The notes below the pieces were generated by a model. It did no database searches. It saw nothing but the letters and a program-made list of their open reading frames with translations, and had not been told where the DNA came from. A DNA stretch of 6,435 bases from Candidatus Poseidoniaceae archaeon. GTDB taxonomy: Archaea; Thermoplasmatota; Poseidoniia; Poseidoniales; Poseidoniaceae. The stretch is from NCBI GenBank assembly GCA_029250305.1, contig JAQXFM010000138.1, forward strand, positions 1-6,435, in the 5' to 3' direction. The position numbers were made by a program, and so were the translations under genes. Shown in pieces: positions 1 through 5,598 of this stretch (its first letter is position 1; each line of letters starts with the position of its first letter).

Positions 1-54
1 GCAATCGGCCCATTCACGTTCAACCTTCAGTCCATCGAAATTACAGGGCGCTCG

Positions 55-969
55 GTGAACCCTCATGAGCAACTCAAACGCACCGTTGAGGCGTGGTGCG
101 CTCACAACGCCCCCTCGAATCCTCAGCAAACAGCACTTCAACTTCCAACGAAGTGGGAGCGATTGGGCGACCTCATCATTCTTCCAGAAGAAGCATTCAG
201 CACGGTGCAATGGAACGAAGTCTTGAGCCACGTTGATGAGGCTGAGAAAGCCAATCTTTGGCAAGCAGTGGCGCAGTCCCTTGGCGGAACAAGGCTGGCC
301 AGACAAGCCCAAATTCTCGACAACATCACCCGAAGTCCGCAGGTGTGTGTGCTGCACGGTGATTCAGCATGGGTTGAGTTTTCTGATTATGGTGTTCAGT
401 TTGGTTTTGATGCCGAACACGTGATGTTTTCTTCTGGCAATGTCACTGAGCGTCATCGAATCGGATCGATGGATATGTCGGGTGAAATAATTGTTGATGC
501 GTACGCTGGCACAGGGTACTACACGCTTCCGATGTTGGTTCGAAGCAACGCTGCCCATGTGCATGCTTGCGAGTTGAACCCTGCTTCAATTGCAGGACTG
601 CAATGGGGAGCGAACGCCAATGGAGTTGAAGAAAAACTCACCGTTCACCAAGGGAATAACCAACACACACTTCCGTCGTTGAAGGGACTGGCCGATCGAT
701 GCCATCTCGGCCTGTTGCCCAGTTCAGAAGCTGCATGGGCACACGCACTTGCATGCCTCAAACCGACCGGTGGGATGCTTCACATTCACATGAACGTAGA
801 AAAGGAACGCATTGAGGATTGGAAAACCGAAACCATTGTCACGCTGGAGATGATGGCAAAAAAGGCTGGTCGCGCATGGACCATCACAAGTGTTCACGTC
901 GAACGGGTCAAATCATTCTCGCCTGGCGTCGTGCATGTTGTGCTTGATGTGCTGTGCAGCGTGCGTTGA
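55..969 (+). CDS. taw2: TYW2/Taw2-like tRNA-Phe wybutosine synthesis enzyme (SAM-dependent aminocarboxypropyl transferase)
   Basis: TYW2 transfers the 3-amino-3-carboxypropyl group of S-adenosylmethionine to the tricyclic base at G37 of tRNA-Phe, the step after TYW1 in wybutosine synthesis; it is cytoplasmic. Seen in the 304-residue product: a TYW2-type N-terminal segment (KWERLGDLIILP, 33-44), FSSGNVTER (125-133), SAM motif I DAYAGTG (148-154) followed by YYTLP, the acidic strand end CELNP (172-176), LGLLPSSE (218-225), LHIHMNVE (242-249), and a C-terminal VKSFSPGVVH (285-294). DAYAGTGYY and LLPSSE match TYW2 rather than the related m1G37 methyltransferase Trm5. From memory, the resemblance to human TYW2 runs along the whole length. 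The GTG start overlaps a frame-2 stop (GTGA, 55-58), the usual sign of a coupled gene start, and homology begins there. However, frame 1 is open back to base 1, so an N-terminal extension beyond the window cannot be excluded. The gene is convergent with the cyclophilin gene. Family assignment is firm; the start is less so. Confidence 0.9.
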   Translation: MNPHEQLKRTVEAWCAHNAPSNPQQTALQLPTKWERLGDLIILPEEAFSTVQWNEVLSHVDEAEKANLWQAVAQSLGGTRLARQAQILDNITRSPQVCVLHGDSAWVEFSDYGVQFGFDAEHVMFSSGNVTERHRIGSMDMSGEIIVDAYAGTGYYTLPMLVRSNAAHVHACELNPASIAGLQWGANANGVEEKLTVHQGNNQHTLPSLKGLADRCHLGLLPSSEAAWAHALACLKPTGGMLHIHMNVEKERIEDWKTETIVTLEMMAKKAGRAWTITSVHVERVKSFSPGVVHVVLDVLCSVR

Positions 970-975
970 GGCGCA

Positions 976-1983
976 TCAAGCGGCAGGGTCATCCAACAAC
1001 ACCGCATCAAAGGTCGGCTTTGCCACGTCTTGTTCAATGCCGAGCGGTGGATCGATTCGAGCGACATAGAAGACGGCGAAGCAGACCCCTGCCAGTGCTA
1101 AGAACGAACCAAGACTCAAGCCCACGAGGCCAAAGGCTCCACTCAGGCTTGAAAACCAGGTGGTGCTGTCCTCTTTGACGACTTCATCCCCGCGGAGAGT
1201 GCCATCTGGATCGGACACGCCGATCATGCGAACGCTGATGATTTCCGCCTCATAGGTTGGTCTTCCAGCAGACGAGGCAGGGTTCTGAACAATTTCTTCG
1301 CCGGTCGGATCATCTGACGTAGGCGTGAGCGCAATGGCCCGAATATGACTCATTCCGTTTCGAACAATTCCAAAGGTTGCATAGCCTTCATCATCCCTGT
1401 TCTCGGGGTCAAGATTGTGCGCTTCTGTTTCGGCGATGTACCACTGAGCGTCGGCTGAGTCTGGGTCTTGACTGCGAGCCATTCCAATGGCTCCATCGAC
1501 ATGGGTCAGGTTCGGATCAATTTCCAGAGGAATGGTATCGCCAGTGCCGCCGCTGCCGCATTGAGGACTTGTGAGTGGGTAGGCACCGACCTTGGAACAG
1601 GTTGGATCGCCACCTTGAACAACGAAGTCATCGATCACCCGATGGAAAAAAATGCCGTCATAAATTCCGTTCTCGACATTCTTGACCATGTTCTCTGTCG
1701 TGATTGGAGCCCATTGCTCAAACAGTTCAATCACGATAACTCCGTAGGCGCGGGAATTGAAGTGAGCGGGGACATACGAGACTTCAATTTCGACAATGGC
1801 GTTGCCTTGGTAGGTGAGTTTCATCGGCGTGTCTTCCGGTTCTGGTCCGTCAGTCCACATGGTTGGGTCAATTCCCACCGTGCGCCAGCCACTGTTCCCA
1901 GTCTCTGCACTGGCCAATGGTGCAATGGCCATCGTCATGCATAACAGATTGAGGATGAGCAAGCAGGCAACCCGTCCTTTCAT
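976..1983 (-). CDS. Exported, membrane-anchored cyclophilin-type peptidyl-prolyl cis-trans isomerase
   Basis: Cyclophilins catalyse cis-trans isomerisation of Xaa-Pro bonds during protein folding. The 335-residue product starts MKGR, followed by a hydrophobic stretch and ASA|ET (about 24-28), a good signal peptide with cleavage after residue 26. The cyclophilin fold spans about 79-254: GIFFHRVIDDFVVQGGDPT (110-128) holds the catalytic Arg (R115) and Q123, QWYIAE (180-185) matches the active-site Q-F-F segment with Tyr in place of Phe, and YATFGIV (201-207) follows. A transmembrane helix at about 284-307 and a short tail ending LLDDPAA place the enzyme outside the membrane with the tail in the cytoplasm. 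The only two cysteines in the external domain, C129 and C142, bracket an insertion after QGGD and could form a disulfide. The frame extends upstream to 2085, but 1983 puts the signal peptide at the N terminus. The stop lies 6 bp from the convergent TYW2 stop. It is transcribed away from the 2074 gene. Confidence 0.9.
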   Translation of the reverse strand: MKGRVACLLILNLLCMTMAIAPLASAETGNSGWRTVGIDPTMWTDGPEPEDTPMKLTYQGNAIVEIEVSYVPAHFNSRAYGVIVIELFEQWAPITTENMVKNVENGIYDGIFFHRVIDDFVVQGGDPTCSKVGAYPLTSPQCGSGGTGDTIPLEIDPNLTHVDGAIGMARSQDPDSADAQWYIAETEAHNLDPENRDDEGYATFGIVRNGMSHIRAIALTPTSDDPTGEEIVQNPASSAGRPTYEAEIISVRMIGVSDPDGTLRGDEVVKEDSTTWFSSLSGAFGLVGLSLGSFLALAGVCFAVFYVARIDPPLGIEQDVAKPTFDAVLLDDPAA

Positions 1984-2073
1984 GGTTAGGCGAATCGGTT
2001 CCCCCCCATCAATCGTGCGGAAGAGCGTCGCTTCGACCCATAGACCAAAAAAGGGAACCGCCGTGTTAGAATC
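1984..2073. promoter_or_regulatory. Divergent intergenic region with an A-tract promoter candidate
   Basis: This 90-bp spacer separates the divergent starts at 1983 (-) and 2074 (+), so it should hold promoters for both. For the plus-strand gene, an A6 run (2047-2052) preceded by ACC is centred about 25 nt upstream of the ATG, the spacing of a TATA element in a leaderless archaeal transcript. For the minus-strand gene no clear box sits at that distance; GTCTATGG read on the minus strand (near 2037-2044) would imply a leader of roughly 30 nt. A run of seven C (2001-2007, G on the minus strand) lies in between. Promoter calls are inference from spacing and composition only. Confidence 0.35.
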
Positions 2074-2463
2074 ATGGAACAACAATCCAATTTCGTACCA
2101 AACCTAACCCTCGGCTATGGAGCATTCCTCATCGTTTGGGGCATTGCTGTATCGATTCTCTCCGAATCCGAATCGATTACTTCGTACTTCCCAAGCATGC
2201 TCGGGGTACCGCTCGCTCTTGCTGGCGTGATGGTCATGCGAATGCCCGAAAAGCGAAAACTTTGGATGCACATCGCTGCGACGTTTGGATTGCTTTGTGC
2301 GATTGGAGGCACTCGATTCTTCATGGTCATGGGCAATGTTACCATCTATGCCTCGGGCTCTTTGCTCATGCTGTTGGTCACTGGTAGCGCCTACACCGCT
2401 GTGTGTGTTCGATCGTTCATCGCAGCTCGCAAAGCTCGAGAAGCGGCTGAAGCCAGCGCTTGA
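2074..2463 (+). CDS. Small four-helix integral membrane protein of unknown function
   Basis: The product has 129 residues and no enzyme motif that I recognise. Four hydrophobic segments are visible: about 13-30, 39-56, 66-86 and 91-112. Between helices 2 and 3 is a short basic loop, RMPEKRKLWMH (56-66), and the C-terminal end, AARKAREAAEA, is charged and probably cytoplasmic. The GVPLALAG stretch, the P-E-K-R-K loop and the following M-H resemble small uncharacterised four-helix proteins of planctomycetes and marine archaea, but this is from memory and gives no function. The ATG at 2074 is supported by an A-rich box about 25 nt upstream and no competing ribosome binding site, so the transcript may be leaderless. 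The hydrolase gene follows after 54 bp in the same direction, so co-transcription is possible. The coding call is supported by the hydrophobic pattern and absence of a better frame. Confidence 0.75.
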   Translation: MEQQSNFVPNLTLGYGAFLIVWGIAVSILSESESITSYFPSMLGVPLALAGVMVMRMPEKRKLWMHIAATFGLLCAIGGTRFFMVMGNVTIYASGSLLMLLVTGSAYTAVCVRSFIAARKAREAAEASA

Positions 2464-2517
2464 GTTCGATTCACATCAAAGCGTCATGCTCTTGATGGAG
2501 AAGGCCTTGGAACAAAC

Positions 2518-4419
2518 ATGGCTGGTGCCGACGCTTCCGTTCACGAGGCTTCAGTGGAGGCCGTTTTGATCACCGGCCACGAGAAGGATGGGATGGCTCG
2601 ACGCCAACTGACCCTTTCAGCGGTCAGTACAATGGCTGTGGCGGTGGTGTTCTTGTTGCTTGCCATGACCTTTGGCGAGACCCTCATTTCGAGCACGATG
2701 GATGAAGAATTCGAAGGTGACTGGTGGGATACACCTCTGCACCTTCGCCACCAAATGGACCTTCCAATGGACACGCTACGAGCGCAATTACCTGTGAATG
2801 GAACCTACGAAGCATTGCCGTACACAGAGCACTTTATCGAAGTTGAACTCCCTGCGAGCGAACAAGATGCTGGATTCCCCGGACCGGCCCTCATGCACGT
2901 TGCCTTGTGGCTTCCAAATGTGCCTGAGGGTACCCAAGTTCCTGTCATCATGACCATCCACCCTTACTATGACTTCGGGGGGGAAGGATTGCCAGGTGTT
3001 GGCGACGACTCTTCACCGAACACAGTACCAGACGGCGGCGTAGGAAAATGGGTCTATGACACGTTCCTACCGCATGGCTACGCCTTTGCTCAAGCCTCAA
3101 CCTTCGGCACAGGACAGTCCACCCACTGCCAAGATGTGAAAGGTCTTGGTGAACAGACGGGCATTCAAGCGGTGACCGATTGGCTTGGGCAACAAAACTG
3201 GTCGAATGGCAATGTCGGATTGATGGGTAAATCCTACGCTGGCACCACCAACTGGGAAGCTGCCCAAAACCCCTCGGAGCACTTGAAGACAATCGTTCCG
3301 ATTTCAGGTTCGATTGGTGTGCAAGAAATGTTCTACCGCAACGGATCTTCCGAAGCCAGAGCGATGGGGTATGACGCAGCCTACCAAGCGGCGACTACCG
3401 ACCTTACAACCGATGACATGCGAGTGTGCTCGGACGATGCAATCGGTCCACTCAATCCGTTTTCGACTTGGGGTTGGGCCGAATTCGGCGGGGCTGAATG
3501 GAACGATTACTGGGACGAACGGAGGCACCTTCCTGACGTCTTGGAAAACTACCGAGGAAGCGTCTACATCGTGTGGGGAATGCAAGATTGGAACGTTGAC
3601 CCATACCACGCTTACCCAACCTATCAGATGCTGATCGATGCTGGGATTAACGCTCGCGCAATCTCTGGCCAGTGGGCCCACAATTACCCCGACCAACCCG
3701 ACCGGCACAGCGAACTCGACACTGGATATGGAAAGGAAGCCTATCCAAACATGAGCCGTATGGACTGGGCGGTGGAGTTGTATGGTTGGTTCAATTATTA
3801 TCTCAAAGGCATTGGTGATGAACCGGAGCCAATGGTGCAAATGCAAACCAATGACGGACGCTGGCACGTGGAAACAACATGGCCGCCTGCCGACATGATG
3901 TGGGACATGCACACCATCGACACCTCATGGGGCAACCTCGGAACGGTGAATGGTGTTGGAAGTTCCGTCACACTGACGAGTCCAACATTCAGCAACGAAA
4001 CGCACATCTCTGGCCTGCCAACGCTCCATCTAGAAGTCACGACTCAAGCCTGCAACGGAGGTCAAATCTTCGCAACTCTTTACGATGACACGGCAAACCT
4101 TCGACTTGGCCACGCAACAATGGACATTCGATACAGAGATGGAGGCTATGATGCACAACCAACGGCACCGCTCAGCCAATACACCATGCTGATGGAATTC
4201 AATCCACTTGACGTTGTGCTGCCCGCTGGCCACGCTCTGCGTTTGGAATTATCCGAAACGGGCGAGGATTACCTGCCGGGACCCTGTGCTTCAAACCCAG
4301 CTGGTGGATTAAGCATCAACGGCGGCACCTTTGGCCTGCCCTTAATCGACAGACCAACATCCCACGAGGCGTGGTTTGAAGCGCCTCACTGGTGGGATCA
4401 ACAGCCCATCCCCTCTTGA
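2518..4419 (+). CDS. Membrane-anchored S15/CocE-NonD family serine hydrolase (Xaa-Pro dipeptidyl-peptidase-like)
   Basis: The S15/CocE family comprises alpha/beta-hydrolases that cleave Xaa-Pro dipeptides, esters or beta-lactam amides. In the 633-residue product, one hydrophobic segment (about 34-53) after Arg-Arg acts as a signal anchor and the rest should lie outside the cell. The catalytic domain, about 90-430, shows IHPYYDFGG (147-155; Tyr as oxyanion candidate), the family signature GTGQS (197-201), nucleophile elbow GKSYAG with S239, Asp D357 in GMQDWNV, and His H388 in WAHNYP, so the triad is complete. The part from about 435 to 615 matches the family's C-terminal beta-sandwich. DWNV and HNYP favour a peptidase over a cocaine-esterase type, but the substrate cannot be read from sequence. 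All four cysteines (C204, C304, C512, C590) lie outside the membrane. An ATG at 2593 (MARRQ) would put the anchor at the N terminus and is a serious alternative start; neither has a convincing ribosome binding site. The receiver gene follows after 9 bp. Confidence 0.9.
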   Translation: MAGADASVHEASVEAVLITGHEKDGMARRQLTLSAVSTMAVAVVFLLLAMTFGETLISSTMDEEFEGDWWDTPLHLRHQMDLPMDTLRAQLPVNGTYEALPYTEHFIEVELPASEQDAGFPGPALMHVALWLPNVPEGTQVPVIMTIHPYYDFGGEGLPGVGDDSSPNTVPDGGVGKWVYDTFLPHGYAFAQASTFGTGQSTHCQDVKGLGEQTGIQAVTDWLGQQNWSNGNVGLMGKSYAGTTNWEAAQNPSEHLKTIVPISGSIGVQEMFYRNGSSEARAMGYDAAYQAATTDLTTDDMRVCSDDAIGPLNPFSTWGWAEFGGAEWNDYWDERRHLPDVLENYRGSVYIVWGMQDWNVDPYHAYPTYQMLIDAGINARAISGQWAHNYPDQPDRHSELDTGYGKEAYPNMSRMDWAVELYGWFNYYLKGIGDEPEPMVQMQTNDGRWHVETTWPPADMMWDMHTIDTSWGNLGTVNGVGSSVTLTSPTFSNETHISGLPTLHLEVTTQACNGGQIFATLYDDTANLRLGHATMDIRYRDGGYDAQPTAPLSQYTMLMEFNPLDVVLPAGHALRLELSETGEDYLPGPCASNPAGGLSINGGTFGLPLIDRPTSHEAWFEAPHWWDQQPIPS

Positions 4420-4421
4420 GG
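4418..4421 (+). promoter_or_regulatory. Shine-Dalgarno sequence of the receiver gene
   Basis: GAGG overlaps the TGA stop of the hydrolase and ends 7 nt before the ATG at 4429. This is good spacing for pairing with the 3' end of 16S rRNA. It supports both the 4429 start and translation from a shared messenger with the hydrolase. Confidence 0.6.
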
Positions 4422-4428
4422 CGAAGAC

Positions 4429-4788
4429 ATGCGCGTGCTCGCTTTCGAAGACACGTACGACCTAACCGCGATGCTCGACGCTGTAGGTTGTAACCTCAGT
4501 GGAGTCGAATTGGTGCAACGCTGGGACTCAAGGGAGCCTCTCAAACACATCAAGGAACACAAACCAGATATCGTGTTGTTGGATTACTTCATGCCACCAC
4601 ACACTGGCCTTGAGGTGCTAAAGATGCTCAACATGGCCACTCGCAACAAGCAACTGTCACGCCCAAACCTCATCATCGGTATTTCGAGCGAAGCGGAAGC
4701 AAACGAAGCCCTCGCAAAGGAGGGAGCAGATGCCTGCATCATCAAATTCGACATTCATACCTTGGACCTGTGGAAGACACAAACATGA
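4429..4788 (+). CDS. Stand-alone CheY-like response regulator receiver domain
   Basis: The product is 119 residues, one receiver (REC) domain with no output domain, so it should signal by protein-protein contact after phosphorylation by a histidine kinase not present in this window. Visible: the acidic pair E7-D8 after the first strand, phospho-acceptor D52 in IVLLDYFMPP (48-57), the GL motif (60-61), switch Ser S86 in IIGISS, and the conserved Lys K106 after GADACII. The residue after K106 is Phe instead of the usual Pro. The domain is about the normal length of CheY/Spo0F-type proteins. It follows the hydrolase by 9 bp with its own Shine-Dalgarno sequence, so the two are likely co-transcribed. 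Whether the hydrolase is functionally tied to signalling is unknown. All residues needed for phosphorylation are present, so an inactive pseudo-receiver is unlikely. Confidence 0.88.
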   Translation: MRVLAFEDTYDLTAMLDAVGCNLSGVELVQRWDSREPLKHIKEHKPDIVLLDYFMPPHTGLEVLKMLNMATRNKQLSRPNLIIGISSEAEANEALAKEGADACIIKFDIHTLDLWKTQT

Positions 4789-4804
4789 GGATTGAGAGCG
4801 ATGA

Positions 4805-4814
4805 GGCTAAATTC
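4805..4814 (+). promoter_or_regulatory. TATA-like box of the seven-helix membrane protein gene
   Basis: GGCTAAATTC lies in the 46-bp gap after the receiver gene. Its centre is 25 nt upstream of the ATG at 4835, the expected position of an archaeal TATA element when transcription starts at the start codon. It would sit only about 16 nt from the alternative GTG at 4826, so it also favours the ATG. The call rests on composition and spacing. Confidence 0.45.
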
Positions 4815-4834
4815 TTGCTGTTCCTGTGAGAATC

Positions 4835-5554
4835 ATGGCCGATGTTGCCGATGTAAGTTCACCCTTGATGGATGAACTCTCTGCCCTCGGTCCCATTTTT
4901 GGAATCGTCTTGATCCTTGGCGGCGTCTTTCTGATGCTACGGGGTCATGAACGGTTGCAATACGTCGCTGGCGCAACGGGGGCTGGCATGGGCTATGTGT
5001 TAGCGCCAACCTTGTCTTCGATGATCCCAGATACAGGGCTCGAAGATTTGCATGTTATGATCATCCTCATGATGCTTTTCTCGGGCATCATGCTCATGAC
5101 CATACAAATGAGCATCTACCTCATGGCGTCGATGGGAACCTACATCATGTTCTCGTGGTCCTTCCATTGGCTCGATGGACAGGGCATGGAAATTGCCGAT
5201 AGTGAGTTCATCACAAACGTCATGGCAATCGTAGCCTTCTTTTCCGTTATATGGGTTCGAAAGCAGTTACCAATGCTCGTTTCAGCATTGCTTGGAAGCA
5301 TTGCAACACTTTCTGGACTCTTGGTGCTCAACGGCCAACCGCTCGCCAACTTCAACCCACAAAACACCTCAACGCTCGCCATTGTGTTGGTGCTTTTCAT
5401 CGTGAGCGTGACGTTACAATCTCGAGCCATCAAGCGAAAGCACAGGGAAGAAGATGGAGAAGAAGAACCACCTCCTACAAAGTATACCAACCAATCAACT
5501 GCACCGCGAACAACACGTACACCCTCAGAATACGATTTGCCCGACCTTCGCTAA
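4835..5554 (+). CDS. Seven-helix integral membrane protein with charged C-terminal tail, possibly DUF4203/TMEM198-like
   Basis: The product has 239 residues from the ATG at 4835; an in-frame GTG at 4826 would add three. Seven hydrophobic segments are visible at about 18-35, 43-62, 73-91, 92-110, 126-142, 146-166 and 179-196, followed by a hydrophilic tail (197-239) that begins with Lys/Arg and continues with an Asp/Glu run, prolines and many Ser/Thr. The basic start of the tail suggests a cytoplasmic C terminus. The pattern of a first helix ending in a Leu-Arg-Gly turn (MLRGHERLQ), then a glycine-rich second helix (GATGAGMGY), resembles the DUF4203/TMEM198 seven-helix family. That link is from memory and is tentative, and no transport or enzyme motif is evident. 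Helices 3-4 are unusually rich in methionine. A TATA-like box 25 nt upstream suggests its own promoter. The next gene starts 44 bp downstream. Confidence 0.82.
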   Translation: MADVADVSSPLMDELSALGPIFGIVLILGGVFLMLRGHERLQYVAGATGAGMGYVLAPTLSSMIPDTGLEDLHVMIILMMLFSGIMLMTIQMSIYLMASMGTYIMFSWSFHWLDGQGMEIADSEFITNVMAIVAFFSVIWVRKQLPMLVSALLGSIATLSGLLVLNGQPLANFNPQNTSTLAIVLVLFIVSVTLQSRAIKRKHREEDGEEEPPPTKYTNQSTAPRTTRTPSEYDLPDLR

Positions 5555-5569
5555 GCCGTAGGACGAACC

Positions 5570-5577
5570 TTGAAATC
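5570..5577 (+). promoter_or_regulatory. TATA-like box of the AIG1-like gene
   Basis: TTGAAATC is centred about 25 nt upstream of the ATG at 5599, in the 44-bp gap after the seven-helix protein gene. The position agrees with a leaderless archaeal promoter. GGAAG at 5586-5590 could instead serve as a weak ribosome binding site, so the evidence is modest. Confidence 0.35.
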
Positions 5578-5598
5578 AACCTCTCGGAAGCACCGGCC

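Noticed and set aside
55..969. Identification of the first gene as Trm5 (m1G37 methyltransferase)
   Set aside because: DAYAGTGYY, CELNP and LLPSSE match TYW2; the motifs typical of Trm5 at these places are absent.
1468..1944. 158-codon open frame on the plus strand opposite the cyclophilin gene
   Set aside because: The minus strand encodes clear cyclophilin motifs there; the plus-strand translation shows no domain or sensible start signal.
1984..2085. N-terminal extension of the cyclophilin to the upstream start at 2085
   Set aside because: It would put 34 polar residues before an otherwise good signal peptide and overlap the start of the divergent gene at 2074.
2474..2497. Inverted repeat CATCAA...TTGATG with a 12-nt loop in the gap before the hydrolase
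   Set aside because: Arms of six bases with a long loop and no T-tract are too weak to call a terminator or operator.
2285..2569. 94-codon frame bridging the four-helix protein and the hydrolase
   Set aside because: It overlaps both genes in another frame and has no recognisable features.
3304..3912. 202-codon open frame on the minus strand inside the hydrolase gene
   Set aside because: It is opposite a gene with a full catalytic triad and family motifs, and its translation has no recognisable domain; it is a codon-bias shadow.
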